In this document: piece by piece, positions 17,177 through 26,472 of the stretch
Numbering within the stretch: the stretch's first letter is position 1
Layout: each line of letters opens with the position of its first letter
Source of the DNA: Rufibacter latericius
Lineage (GTDB): Bacteria > Bacteroidota > Bacteroidia > Cytophagales > Hymenobacteraceae
NCBI RefSeq assembly: GCF_003721515.1
Contig: NZ_RJJD01000002.1
Coordinates: 186,001-250,000, forward strand
DNA: 64,000 nt
Direction: 5' to 3'
The notes under the pieces: model-generated
The model's input: the letters and a program-made list of their open reading frames with translations, nothing else
Database searches by the model: none
Told to the model about the DNA's origin: nothing
Program-made: the position numbers and the translations under genes

Positions 17177-20100
17177 ATGCATAACCCTGTCGCGACGTAC
17201 CGCTTGCAGTTTCACAAGGAGTTCACCTTTTCAGACTTTGAGCGCGTTATTCCATATTTACAGAAATTAGGGGTGAGCACCATCTACGCTTCGCCCATCT
17301 TTGAAGCCACGCCCGGCAGCACCCATGGCTATGACGGTGTGAATCCGCACCGCGTGAACCCCGAGATTGGCACCGAGGAACAGTTAAAAACCGTGAGCGG
17401 GAACCTGAAGGAAAACGGCATCAATTGGTTGCAGGACATCGTGCCCAACCACATGGCCTACCATCCCAACAACCCCTGGCTCATGGATGTGCTGGAGAAA
17501 GGACCGTTGAGCCAGTACCACAACTTCTTTGACATTGGGTGGACGAGCACGCTCTATAATGGGCGGGTGATGGTGCCGTTTTTAGGGGCGAAATTGGAAG
17601 AAGTGGTGCAAAACGGCGAGCTGCAGGTGGCTTTTGACGAGGAGCAGATGCGCCTGGTGCTGAAGTACTATGACAGCGCTTATCCGTTGAACCTGCGGTC
17701 GTATGAAACTCTGCTGAAAGGAGAGGGAGAAGGAAACCAGGCCTTAGACCAATTGCTGGCTTCTATGGAAGAAGTCCACAATGAAGAGGATCCGAAAAGC
17801 TTTTCCTTGAAGTGGGACGAGTTCCGTCAGCAGCTAACGTCGCTGATGAAGAATGAGGTGGTGCAAGCCTCTGTGGAGAAAAGTCTGGAGGCGTTCAACA
17901 AAGACAAAGAGCGCCTGCTGCAACTTACCCAGGAGCAGGTATACCAACTCTGCCACTGGCAGGAAACCGATTCCCAGATCAACTTCCGGCGATTTTTCAC
18001 CGTGAACGGACTGATCTGCCTCAACATCCAGGATCCCGAGGTGTTTGACACCTACCACCAATACATTAAGCAACTGCAAGACGAAGGCGTGTTCCAGGGA
18101 CTGCGCATTGACCACGTAGATGGGCTGTATGACCCCACCGGTTACCTGCAGCAACTGCGTGAGTTGGCCGGAGAAGAGACCTACATTGTAGTAGAGAAAA
18201 TTCTGGAACCAGGTGAGGATCTGCCTAAAAACTGGCCAATTCAGGGCAGCAGCGGATATGACTTCCTGTCGTTGGTGAACAATTTGTTTACTTATAAACC
18301 CGGTGAGGAAGGCTTCAACGCGCTGTACCATCAACTAGTGGGCGAGGGTGCTGAAGTGCAGGAGCAAATCCATGAGAAGAAAGCCTACATCCTGAACGAA
18401 CACATGGGCGGCGAGCTGGAGAACCTGTACCAACTGTTCCTGCACCAGCGCCTGGTAGACGAAGAAGTGCTAAGCAGCGTGGAGCCGCAAACCTTGAAAG
18501 CCGCCATTGGTGAGTTCCTGATCCAGTGCCCGGTGTACCGCTACTACGGAAACCAGATGCCTTTGGACGGCGAAGAAGCCGAGGCCGTGCAGCTGATTTT
18601 CAACCGGATTCGGGAAAATAAGCCCGAAATGACCGGAGCTGTGGAGTTGCTGGAAAGAACCCTGTTAGGCGTTGCGCCGGAAGGGGAGGACGATACCTAC
18701 CAGGACCGCGGCCTCAAGTTTTACCAGCGCCTCATGCAGTTCAGTGGTCCGCTCATGGCCAAAGGGGTGGAAGACACCATCATGTACACTTACAACCGCT
18801 TCATCGGGCATAACGAGGTGGGCGATGCGCCGGAAGCCTTCGGGATGACTGCTGAGGAGTTTCATACGGCCATGCTGGAGCGAAAGGAGAAGTGGCCGCT
18901 GGCCATCAACGGCACCTCCACGCATGATACCAAACGCGGCGAAGACGTGCGCGCCCGCCTGAACGTGCTCACCGAACTACCCGAAGAATGGACCGCCGCC
19001 GTGCAGGAATGGCGCGAACTAAACAAAGACCTGAAACAGAACGACGCCCCCAGTGTCAATGACGAATACCTCATCTACCAGACCTTGCTGGGCGCGTTCC
19101 CAATGCCGGGCCAGGACGAAGATGACTTTGAGAACCGCGTGCAGGAGTACCTACAAAAGGCATTGCGCGAAGCCAAAGTCAACTCCAACTGGACCACTCC
19201 TAACGAGGCCTACGAATCCGCGACCAAAGCTTTTGCTTTGAAACTGCTGGACAAGAGCCGTCCGTTTTGGGCCAGTTTTGAAAAATTCAGGGCTAAAACA
19301 ACTGACTTCGGGATTGTAAACTCGCTGAGCCAGGTGCTCCTGAAATTCACTACGCCGGGCATCCCGGATGTGTATCAGGGCACCGAGTTGTGGGACTTCA
19401 GCCTCGTAGACCCAGACAACCGCCGTCCGGTGAACTACGAAAAACGACAAGCCTGGCTGGAGGAACTCAACGACTATGACCTGAACAAGCAGGATGTCTT
19501 GTGGGAGAACCTCTGGGAGAACCGCTATGATGCCCGCATCAAACTGTGGCTCACCCGCACGCTCTTTACCGAACGCAAAAATAATGCGGATCTCTTCGCC
19601 AAAGGCGAGTACCTGCCGCTGACGGTAGAAGGCGAACACAAAGACCATGTGCTGGCTTTTGTGCGGAAGCACCTGCAGACCTGGTACGTAATAGCGGTGC
19701 CGTTGCACCTGGCGGCGTTGGCCAAAGCACAAGGCGTGGAAACGCTGCAGGACATCGACTGGAAAGACACCAAAGTCATCATCCCGGAAGACGCCCCCAA
19801 AGACTGGCAAGACACGCTCATCCGGAGCACCGGCAACTATGCGCATGAACTCAGCGTGGCTGATTTATTCGGGATTTTCCCGCTGGCCATGCTCAAACTG
19901 CGGGCACAGAACGAACGCGGCGCTGGTATTCTGCTGCACATCACCTCGCTGCCATCAGCCTTCGGGATTGGCGACATGGGACCTGAGGCGCGTAAATTCG
20001 CCGATTTCCTGCACGCCAGCAACCAAAAATACTGGCAGTTGCTGCCGCTTAACCCTATTGAGTCGGGGCAGGGCTACTCGCCGTACAGCTCCATCTCCAG

Positions 20101-21409
20101 CCGCGCCGGCAACCCGCTGCTCATCAGTCCGGTGGTGTTGGCCCGCGAAGGCTTGCTGCAAGAAGAAGAGTTGGCGCAGTACCATTTGCCGCAGACGGGC
20201 AACGTAGATTACGTGGAGGCCCAGCGCGTGAAAGACGAATTGCTGGAAAAGGCCTGGCAGACGTTCAAGGCCGGCGATTTCCCTACGCTGCAGCAGCAGT
20301 TCATTGATTATGTAGGCTCTGAAGCGAGCTGGCTCAATGACTTCGCGTTGTTTGTGTTGCTTAAAGAAAAGCACGAGGGCAGCGCCTGGTTCCAGTGGCC
20401 TGAGGAGTTCAAGCACCGCCACACCGAGGGCATGGAACGGCTGATTAGTCAAAATGCCGAAGCGCTGGAGAAAATCAAGTGGGTTCAGTTTATCTTCAAC
20501 AAACAATGGAAGCGCCTCCGCACGTACTGCAACAACCGCGGCATACAGATGTTCGGCGATATGCCGTTCTACATCAGCTATGACAGCGTAGACGTGTGGG
20601 CCAACCGCGACATCTTTGCCGTGGACTCAGAAGGTACCATGACCGGCGTAGCGGGCGTACCACCCGATGATTTTTCTGAAGATGGGCAGCTCTGGGGCAT
20701 GCCGGTGTTCAAGTGGGACGTGCTCAAAGAACAGGACTACAGCTGGTGGATTGGCCGCCTGCGCAAGAACATGGAGCTGTATGACCTGGTGCGGCTGGAC
20801 CACTTCCGGGCCTTCGCCGATTACTGGGAAGTACCCGCCGGAGAAACTACCGCCAAGAAAGGCGAATGGAAGCTGGGGCCAGGAGCCGATTTCTTCACCT
20901 TCGTGGAAAAGGAAATGGGTAGCTTACCGTTCATTGCTGAGGACTTGGGTGAGATCAATGATCTGGTGCTGAAACTGCGCGATGATTTCAACCTGCCGGG
21001 CATGAAGATCCTGCAGTTTGCCTGGGGCGACGAGATGCCGCAGAACGCCTACATGCCGCACAACTACGCCCGAAACTTCATCGCCTACACCGGTACCCAT
21101 GACAACAACACAACTTTGGGTTGGTACCGCAACGAAGGCAAAGAATTCCACCAGCAGATTGAGCACTACGTGGGCCGCTCCCTGGGAGAAGACGATATCT
21201 ATTGGGTTTTCGCCCGTCTGGCCTATGCATCCGTGGCTAAAACGGCCATTCTGCCGCTGCAAGACGTGTTGGGTATTGACGAACTCGGCCGCATGAACAC
21301 TCCAGGTAAAGGAGAGGGCAACTGGGGGTGGCGCCTCATGCCGGGCCAAATCACCAAGGATACCGAGCACCAGTTGAAGGAATGGACGAAATTGTATAAC
21401 AGGGATTAA
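17177..21409 (+). CDS. treY-malQ: TreY-MalQ fusion: malto-oligosyltrehalose synthase plus 4-alpha-glucanotransferase
   Basis: 1410 residues. Residues 1 to about 900 are a complete TreY (GH13_26): D312 in GLRIDHVDGLYDPTGY, E340 in IVVEKILEPGE, D584 in GTSTHDTKRGEDVRARL. TreY turns the reducing end of maltodextrins into a trehalose unit. Residues from about 913, beginning GAGILLHITSLPSAFGIGDM, are a complete MalQ (GH77): D1208 in LVRLDHFRAF, E1255 in FIAEDLGEI, D1309 in YTGTHDNNTTLGW. MalQ disproportionates short maltooligosaccharides into longer chains. The join is one uninterrupted frame without an obvious linker. Both sets of acidic catalytic residues are intact, so both activities are expected. 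ATG start, no Shine-Dalgarno sequence. Confidence 0.95.
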   Translation: MHNPVATYRLQFHKEFTFSDFERVIPYLQKLGVSTIYASPIFEATPGSTHGYDGVNPHRVNPEIGTEEQLKTVSGNLKENGINWLQDIVPNHMAYHPNNPWLMDVLEKGPLSQYHNFFDIGWTSTLYNGRVMVPFLGAKLEEVVQNGELQVAFDEEQMRLVLKYYDSAYPLNLRSYETLLKGEGEGNQALDQLLASMEEVHNEEDPKSFSLKWDEFRQQLTSLMKNEVVQASVEKSLEAFNKDKERLLQLTQEQVYQLCHWQETDSQINFRRFFTVNGLICLNIQDPEVFDTYHQYIKQLQDEGVFQGLRIDHVDGLYDPTGYLQQLRELAGEETYIVVEKILEPGEDLPKNWPIQGSSGYDFLSLVNNLFTYKPGEEGFNALYHQLVGEGAEVQEQIHEKKAYILNEHMGGELENLYQLFLHQRLVDEEVLSSVEPQTLKAAIGEFLIQCPVYRYYGNQMPLDGEEAEAVQLIFNRIRENKPEMTGAVELLERTLLGVAPEGEDDTYQDRGLKFYQRLMQFSGPLMAKGVEDTIMYTYNRFIGHNEVGDAPEAFGMTAEEFHTAMLERKEKWPLAINGTSTHDTKRGEDVRARLNVLTELPEEWTAAVQEWRELNKDLKQNDAPSVNDEYLIYQTLLGAFPMPGQDEDDFENRVQEYLQKALREAKVNSNWTTPNEAYESATKAFALKLLDKSRPFWASFEKFRAKTTDFGIVNSLSQVLLKFTTPGIPDVYQGTELWDFSLVDPDNRRPVNYEKRQAWLEELNDYDLNKQDVLWENLWENRYDARIKLWLTRTLFTERKNNADLFAKGEYLPLTVEGEHKDHVLAFVRKHLQTWYVIAVPLHLAALAKAQGVETLQDIDWKDTKVIIPEDAPKDWQDTLIRSTGNYAHELSVADLFGIFPLAMLKLRAQNERGAGILLHITSLPSAFGIGDMGPEARKFADFLHASNQKYWQLLPLNPIESGQGYSPYSSISSRAGNPLLISPVVLAREGLLQEEELAQYHLPQTGNVDYVEAQRVKDELLEKAWQTFKAGDFPTLQQQFIDYVGSEASWLNDFALFVLLKEKHEGSAWFQWPEEFKHRHTEGMERLISQNAEALEKIKWVQFIFNKQWKRLRTYCNNRGIQMFGDMPFYISYDSVDVWANRDIFAVDSEGTMTGVAGVPPDDFSEDGQLWGMPVFKWDVLKEQDYSWWIGRLRKNMELYDLVRLDHFRAFADYWEVPAGETTAKKGEWKLGPGADFFTFVEKEMGSLPFIAEDLGEINDLVLKLRDDFNLPGMKILQFAWGDEMPQNAYMPHNYARNFIAYTGTHDNNTTLGWYRNEGKEFHQQIEHYVGRSLGEDDIYWVFARLAYASVAKTAILPLQDVLGIDELGRMNTPGKGEGNWGWRLMPGQITKDTEHQLKEWTKLYNRD

Positions 21410-21430
21410 GCACTAGACCTACTCATTTAA

Positions 21431-21473
21431 AAAGGGAAAGCCATGGGAAATAAACTTCCATGGCTTTCCCTTT
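21431..21473. terminator. intrinsic terminator after treY-malQ
   Basis: A perfect 16-bp stem (AAAGGGAAAGCCATGG / CCATGGCTTTCCCTTT) with an 11-nt loop, 22 bp after the stop codon. Confidence 0.85.
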
Positions 21474-21558
21474 CTGGTGCAGATTGCAATAATCAGTTAA
21501 GATTTCGTTTAGAAGTAAAAACCTGTAATTTTAAAGGTGTAACTAATATCTTGTAACT

Positions 21559-22095
21559 ATGAATACCCCAAAGAAAAACTTCTTAGTACTAACAGTTCTT
21601 TTCCTGTTAGCCATGACCACCTCGGTGTTTGCCCAGGATGCTCCTAAGCCTAAAGCCAGCCCAGCCGCTACAGCTACCGGGAAAGTGGGTGCCGCCAACA
21701 TTTCTATTGCCTACAGCAGTCCGTCGGTGAAAGGACGGAAAGTGTGGGGAGAGCTGGTGCCGTATGGCAAAGCCTGGAGAGCAGGAGCCAATGAAGCCAC
21801 TACTTTCACTACTGACAAAGACATCATGGTGCAAGGCAAAGCCCTGAAGGCGGGTAAGTACAGCTTGTTCATGGTACCTGGCGAGAAAGAATGGCAAATC
21901 ATCTTCAACTCGCAAACCGGCCAGTGGGGAACCAACCGCGAAGGCGCCAACTTTGATCCTGCTAACAACGTGTTAACTGTAAGCGCAACTCCAAAGAAAG
22001 CCGCTAAAATGAATGAGCGTTTGGCATATAACGTTACTCCTCAAGGCTTCTCCCTGGTGTGGGAGAACCTAGAAGTTCCGGTTGCCATCAAATAG
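21559..22095 (+). CDS. DUF2911 domain-containing secreted protein
   Basis: 178 residues: signal peptide 1-26 (ending SVFAQ), then the DUF2911 domain with ISIAYSSPSVKGRKVWGELV, PYGKAWRAGANEATTFTTDK and KALKAGKYSLFMVPGEKEW. The family is common in Bacteroidota, secreted, and of unknown function. A single gene, closed by a strong terminator. Confidence 0.9.
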   Translation: MNTPKKNFLVLTVLFLLAMTTSVFAQDAPKPKASPAATATGKVGAANISIAYSSPSVKGRKVWGELVPYGKAWRAGANEATTFTTDKDIMVQGKALKAGKYSLFMVPGEKEWQIIFNSQTGQWGTNREGANFDPANNVLTVSATPKKAAKMNERLAYNVTPQGFSLVWENLEVPVAIK

Positions 22096-22150
22096 AAACC
22101 AGTAGAAAGGTAGTACCAGTATCCTTTGTAAAGGAGATTCTGACATACTT

Positions 22151-22195
22151 AAAAACGAGAAAGCCATAGCATCTTGCTATGGCTTTCTCGTTTTT
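22151..22195. terminator. intrinsic terminator between DUF2911 and the small hydrophilic gene
   Basis: A perfect 21-bp stem (AAAAACGAGAAAGCC... / ...GGCTTTCTCGTTTTT) with a 3-nt loop; bidirectional for the convergent genes. Confidence 0.9.
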
Positions 22196-22225
22196 AGGCC
22201 TTTTTACGTAAAAGGGTTCTAAAAC
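22190..22225. repeat. oriented intergenic palindrome copy overlapping a terminator
   Basis: GTTTTTAGGCCTTTTTAC, then GTAAAAGGGTTCTAAAAC: family pattern, sharing its first bases with the terminator T-run. Confidence 0.6.
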
Positions 22226-22237
22226 GTACGGAGTGAT

Positions 22238-22465
22238 TTACCGGTTCTCAGGCTCATTGGTCCGGCTTTTCAGATCATCCTCGTCCTGTCGGGAAAGGAA
22301 ACCTTCGTGTCCGGTATTCCCCGAGGAACCGGCATCATACGTAGAGGATGACGCGCTGTTCCGCAGTTCTTCGGTGTCTGGGTTGTAGGTAGCATGCGGA
22401 TCTGCCTCGCTCTGCTTTCCGGTGGTGGGGTTTGGGTCCTGCTCTTTTTTATCTTGCTCTGCCAT
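22238..22465 (-). CDS. small hydrophilic, probably disordered protein
   Basis: 75 residues (MAEQDKKEQDPNPTTGKQSE...), very rich in Asp, Glu, Asn, Ser and Gly, with no hydrophobic core; low complexity of the stress-protein kind. ATG start. Terminator-type hairpins on both sides mark it off as its own transcription unit, which supports a real gene. I do not recognise a family. Confidence 0.6.
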   Translation of the reverse strand: MAEQDKKEQDPNPTTGKQSEADPHATYNPDTEELRNSASSSTYDAGSSGNTGHEGFLSRQDEDDLKSRTNEPENR

Positions 22466-22570
22466 GATTTCTTCTGTTTAGTGAGTGTTTTCCCGAAAAG
22501 GGTTCTCTTTCTACGAATGTGGTAGGTGGTAGTTGAGGCGAAGCAGCACGAACCCAACGGCAAAGAAACG

Positions 22571-22622
22571 GAAATAGGCTGATGGAAGTCACCATATTAC
22601 TGTGCTTCCATCAGCCTATTTC
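22571..22622. terminator. 18-bp perfect hairpin terminator
   Basis: GAAATAGGCTGATGGAAG / CTTCCATCAGCCTATTTC with a 16-nt loop, downstream of the minus-strand metallo-hydrolase gene. Confidence 0.85.
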
Positions 22623-22655
22623 TTAAAAAAGGGAAGGGTTGAGTTCTCCTTCTCT

Positions 22656-23423
22656 CTATAATGTGATAGTCTCGCCATCCTGAGGGATGATCACTTTTTC
22701 GTTCCCGATGTTGTTTTCTTTCAACATCTGTGTCAGACTCTCTCTGGTGGTAAGGCAGTGGTCCAGGGCATCCATGTGCACGGCAATGGCTTTGGCATCT
22801 CCGCTTTTTTGGAGCAGGGAAAGCGTTTGCGCTTCATTCATAAGTATGGGAGTGGCTTCAAAACCCGGGAAAGCCGCGCCTCCCGAGTTGATCACAATCA
22901 CATCTGGGTTGAAGCGCTCGATGGTTTGCTCAATTTCCTCCGTCCAGATGCAGTCGCCCACAATATAGATAGTAGGCTGGTTTTCCGCTTGAAACACAAA
23001 CCCCGACACGGTGCCCATCTGCTTTAGAATCTCACCGCTACCGTGTTGGCCGCCGGTCCGATGAATGGTAATATTGTTCCAGGCCGTTGACTCCTGTACT
23101 GTCTCAGTATTGGTGAACTGCCCTTTCTGGAAGAAGGCTTCGTCGGCTGGTTGGTTGAATAGTTTGATAGACTTTTCTAACAATTCATTTGCTACTGCGT
23201 CAAATTGGTCGGGGTGGGTATGCGTGACCAGCACGGCATCCAGGCCTTGGGTTATTTCCTCCACCGCCATGGGTAACTCCACCATCGGGTTTCTGGCTTT
23301 ACCGGCCAGGGGATCAATGGTGTCTTTGGGCATGAACATAGGATCTACCAAAAGCCTCTTTCCGGCATAGGTTAAGAGGAGGGTGGCGTTTCTGACTAAC
23401 TGTATGGTGGCACTTGACTGCAT
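22656..23423 (-). CDS. metallo-beta-lactamase-fold hydrolase (UlaG/UPF0173-like)
   Basis: 255 residues. The zinc-binding motif VTHTHPDQFDAVANE (HxHxDxF) lies near residue 70, with a further conserved His in HRTGGQHGSGEI, Asp in IYIVGDCIWTEE and His in AIAVHMDALDHCL. This set matches the UlaG-like (ascorbate-6-phosphate lactonase/UPF0173) branch rather than glyoxalase II. Substrate unknown. An exact TACCTTTG box lies 35 bp upstream of the ATG on the minus strand. The divergent-side neighbour is an AraC regulator in the same orientation. Confidence 0.8.
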   Translation of the reverse strand: MQSSATIQLVRNATLLLTYAGKRLLVDPMFMPKDTIDPLAGKARNPMVELPMAVEEITQGLDAVLVTHTHPDQFDAVANELLEKSIKLFNQPADEAFFQKGQFTNTETVQESTAWNNITIHRTGGQHGSGEILKQMGTVSGFVFQAENQPTIYIVGDCIWTEEIEQTIERFNPDVIVINSGGAAFPGFEATPILMNEAQTLSLLQKSGDAKAIAVHMDALDHCLTTRESLTQMLKENNIGNEKVIIPQDGETITL

Positions 23424-23457
23424 GTCTTTCTTTTTATACTAGGTTGTACATCAGGCA

Positions 23458-23465
23458 CAAAGGTA
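23458..23465 (-). promoter_or_regulatory. candidate -7 box (TACCTTTG) of the metallo-hydrolase gene
   Basis: An exact TAnnTTTG match 34 nt upstream of the ATG. The nearest TTG is only 16 nt further upstream, shorter than the usual 19-21, so support is partial. Confidence 0.35.
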
Positions 23466-23498
23466 GATCTCCAAATAGAGCCAAGACCTACCAAAAAA

Positions 23499-24386
23499 TC
23501 AGGAACTACTACCATTTTGATAAGCACTCAGAAAGGCAGAGGTAGTTTGGCCGGTTTGGTTTTTGAAGAAGCGCATCAAGTGGTTAGCTTCTGAAAAGTG
23601 TAGGACTTCCGCTATTTCATTGACAGTCAAGTCGGAATGGATCAGGTAGTTTTTTATCTCGAAGACCAGCCGCTGCTTCAACAAATGCGCAGCCGTGACA
23701 TTGAACTGGGCCTGCACCGCTTTGTTTAAGGTAATCCGGCTGATGCCAAGAAGTGCGGCATATTCGTTGATTCGTTGCTTCTCCTTAACGTGCTGTTCTA
23801 TGAGTTTTTTGAACTGGTACGCATAGTTGTTCTCGGGTTTCTCCAGGGGCAGCTTGTTGTGCGTGGCATATTCCCGGTTAAGTTTCAGGAGAAGATAATA
23901 CAGCAGCGAACGAACGAGGTGCTCGCTGTCCAGTTTTGGGTGCACGAGTTCTGATTTGATCTCAGTCAGTTTCGCGCAGATGCTTTCCAATTCTTCGCTT
24001 TGAACCCTAAGGTCTAGCGGATGATCCAGTTGGTAGAAGTAGAGCAGCCGGTAGGTGAACAGTTTATCAGCGAAGAAGTCATTCAGGAAATCTTCCTGGA
24101 AGATCAGGAACGTGTAGTTTAACAGACCTGCATCCAGTTTCCACTGCCTTTTCTGAAAAGGGGACATAAACAGAATAGTGTTGTCACGTATCTGAATCTT
24201 CCGTTGGTTGAGGACCACATAGCCGCTGGCCTTTTTGAAAAAGTAAATTTCAAAGGAGTCGGTGGTGTACAGGCCAGAATCATAGATATTGAAACTGGGG
24301 TTAATCTGCTGCATTTCCTGCCCAGAGCCAACATTTAGCAGTAGCTCAACCCCGCACTCCGTCTTATGAAATTTGATGTTTTTCAA
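23499..24386 (-). CDS. AraC-family transcriptional regulator
   Basis: About 295 residues from the TTG at 24384-24386 (MKNIKFHKTECGVELLLNVG); the frame also allows a TTG at 24425. The N-terminal half is a cupin-like sensing domain. The C-terminal 100 residues carry two helix-turn-helix motifs (INEYAALLGISRITLNKAVQ and TVNEIAEVLHFSEANHLMRF) of the AraC/XylS type. The upstream TTG is embedded in an exact TAGTTTTG promoter box (24423-24430), favouring the downstream start. Ligand and targets are not evident; the adjacent metallo-hydrolase is one possibility. Confidence 0.88.
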   Translation of the reverse strand: MKNIKFHKTECGVELLLNVGSGQEMQQINPSFNIYDSGLYTTDSFEIYFFKKASGYVVLNQRKIQIRDNTILFMSPFQKRQWKLDAGLLNYTFLIFQEDFLNDFFADKLFTYRLLYFYQLDHPLDLRVQSEELESICAKLTEIKSELVHPKLDSEHLVRSLLYYLLLKLNREYATHNKLPLEKPENNYAYQFKKLIEQHVKEKQRINEYAALLGISRITLNKAVQAQFNVTAAHLLKQRLVFEIKNYLIHSDLTVNEIAEVLHFSEANHLMRFFKNQTGQTTSAFLSAYQNGSSS

Positions 24387-24422
24387 GGCCTGCTGCTTTC
24401 CTATACATATGTCAGAAAGACG

Positions 24423-24430
24423 CAAAACTA
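24423..24430 (-). promoter_or_regulatory. candidate -7 box (TAGTTTTG) of the AraC regulator gene
   Basis: An exact TAnnTTTG match that overlaps the farther upstream of two in-frame TTG codons; no TTG at -33 with standard spacing. Confidence 0.3.
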
Positions 24431-24943
24431 CTTAAGTTAAGCATCTTCCACTACTTCCTTCGCTCACTAAGGCAATTTAACCTTTGAGGCGGGACATTCT
24501 TAGGTTTGGTGTTTTCTGTTCTCAAAATAGGGGCTACTTCATAAAGCCTTTTTTTAATATGAAATGAGTGAAAGTAGCTAAAAGGAGAAGAGGTAATACC
24601 GTTTACGGGGTATTTTTTGGAAACCAATTTAGAATCAAAAAAAGTAATTAATAGAGATTTATATTTAAAGCCTCCATTTTACAAAGAGTGCTCCTTTGGG
24701 AATTATATATACAGGTAATTGCTAATAGGCTGCAGAACAATTTTAAATAGAGAAATTCTGTAATTTATTCGGGCTTAACCTATAATCCTTCAGGCATAGG
24801 CTTAAACCATCCAGAGGAACTCTTGTCACGTAGCCAGTTCCTCAATATAAATTAGAAGAAGCTGGCAGAGTGTTTTTTATCTGTATTTATGGGTTTAGAC
24901 GTATGCGTGTAGGTGTATGTTCCCCTTTTAAGTGCTTGGTCCC
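24431..24943. other. intergenic region without gene
   Basis: About 510 bp, AT-rich, between divergent genes. It has a weak inverted repeat (CAGAA...TTCTG, about 24737-24765) and no recognisable ORF or RNA. Confidence 0.4.
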
Positions 24944-25495
24944 ATGAATGACAATATCCGTTTATTTGTAGCTGCCTCCTTACCAGAGAATGTAAAATCC
25001 TATTTAGTTCAAGCCAGAGAAGCGTATACAGGCCCTGCTATCAGGCAAGTACCAGAGCAGAACCTGCACCTTACGCTATACTTCATCGGGAACGTGCCCA
25101 TGACGGAGGATACCTACATTAGGCAAACGTTGATGCAGGTAGCCCAACGGCATTCTCGGTTCACCCTTTCCCTGGAGCAGTTGGAACCCGGACCAAAGCC
25201 CAGATCTCCGCGTCTGATTTGGGCTCGGTTTAGCCAAAACGAGGCATTTTCAAAGCTCAGTCAGGAACTAACGCAGGCCCTTTCCCCAGCGCCGCCCAAA
25301 CAGGAGAAGTTTATCCCGCACGTGACGCTCAGCCGATTCAAAAAGGAAGGAGCTGTACCCAAAGACCTTCCCCTCATCACACCTCCGTCTGAAGTGCTGT
25401 ACCCGGTTTCTTCCTTCGCTTTGTGGCAGTCGCAATTGGCTTCGCCGCATCCCATTTACACTATTGTTGAGGAGTTTCCCTTAACCCATCCCTAA
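24944..25495 (+). CDS. thpR: RNA 2',3'-cyclic phosphodiesterase (2'-5' RNA ligase family)
   Basis: 183 residues from the ATG at 24944, the normal length. Both 2H-phosphoesterase motifs are present: H42-L-T44 in QNLHLTLYFIG and H126-V-T128 in IPHVTLSRF. The family opens 2',3'-cyclic phosphates and can join tRNA halves in vitro. An in-frame GTG four codons upstream is less likely. The pseudouridine synthase gene follows on the same strand after 137 bp. Confidence 0.92.
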   Translation: MNDNIRLFVAASLPENVKSYLVQAREAYTGPAIRQVPEQNLHLTLYFIGNVPMTEDTYIRQTLMQVAQRHSRFTLSLEQLEPGPKPRSPRLIWARFSQNEAFSKLSQELTQALSPAPPKQEKFIPHVTLSRFKKEGAVPKDLPLITPPSEVLYPVSSFALWQSQLASPHPIYTIVEEFPLTHP

Positions 25496-25632
25496 AGAGT
25501 TAAAATTACGTGGCGCAGTTTACGGTCTGATTTAAAGAAAAGTGTTAAAAAGAAACTTGCTAAAGACAGGATTTTCCCTGATTTCTGTTTCTGCCCTATT
25601 TTCCCCAAATTAGCGCCATAATTCCTCTTCCC

Positions 25633-26247
25633 TTGCCTGAACCCGAGATTTCGCACCGCCACTTCATCCTGCACAAACCCTTTGGCTACCTGAGTCAATT
25701 CATCGGGAACCCGAAGAACAAGAAACTGCTGGGTGACTTGTATGATTTTCCGGCCGGAACAATGGCCATCGGGCGGTTAGACCAGGACAGCGAAGGATTG
25801 CTCTTGCTCACCACCGATGGTAAAATGAGTGAATACGTACGCGGCCGGAAAGTTGAGAAGGAGTATTATGCCCAGGTAGACGGCCTCATCACCCCCGAGG
25901 CTATTCAGCGGCTCCAACAAGGCGGCATTGAGATTTCCCACGAAAAGCAACCGTACTTCACGTTGCCTTGTACAGCCTTCCCATTAGAAGCCGCACCAGA
26001 TTTCCCCGAGCGTTCCCGAAGGGTGCGGAGTGACCGGCATGGCCCTACCAGTTGGGTTTCCATTACCCTAACCGAAGGTAAGAACCGGCAGGTCAGGAAA
26101 ATGACGGCTGCCGTGGGGTTTCCTACGTTGCGTCTTATCAGGGTGAGGATTGGAGAGATTCGCCTGGATGGTCTGGGTTCAGGGCAAGTAAAAGAAGTTC
26201 AGCAGTTTGCCCTACAAGCTGAGTCTACCCTGATCCTAAAAAAATAG
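25633..26247 (+). CDS. RluE-like 23S rRNA pseudouridine synthase
   Basis: 204 residues with the RsuA/RluB/E/F core and no N-terminal S4 domain, as in RluE. The catalytic Asp lies in AIGRLDQDSEGLLLLTTDG; other conserved blocks are HKPFGYLSQF and TLTEGKNRQVRKMTAAVGFPTLRLIR. The start is uncertain: no ATG precedes the HKPFGY motif, so the TTG at 25633 is taken. An RsuA-type small-subunit or tRNA target cannot be excluded. Confidence 0.88.
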   Translation: MPEPEISHRHFILHKPFGYLSQFIGNPKNKKLLGDLYDFPAGTMAIGRLDQDSEGLLLLTTDGKMSEYVRGRKVEKEYYAQVDGLITPEAIQRLQQGGIEISHEKQPYFTLPCTAFPLEAAPDFPERSRRVRSDRHGPTSWVSITLTEGKNRQVRKMTAAVGFPTLRLIRVRIGEIRLDGLGSGQVKEVQQFALQAESTLILKK

Positions 26248-26397
26248 AATTAAGCTTACCAGAACTATAATTAATTAGTCAACAGGATCTTCTATTTTAA
26301 ACCAACACATCCTTTTTGAATAGTGTTGTTATTTAAGTATTTATTCGATAAAACAGGAACTTATACTAATTAAACATTCCTATTAATTGCCTTATTA

Positions 26398-26426
26398 TTG
26401 CGGATAAATAAAGTACATTACGTTTA
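26398..26426 (+). promoter_or_regulatory. candidate Bacteroidota promoter of the PAS-LuxR gene
   Basis: TTG (26398-26400), 18-nt spacer, then TACGTTTA (26419-26426; seven of eight positions of TAnnTTTG), 46 bp upstream of the ATG. Confidence 0.4.
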
Positions 26427-26472
26427 ACTATATCACACTTCATAATTTTACTTAATTCAATATTAAATTTAT

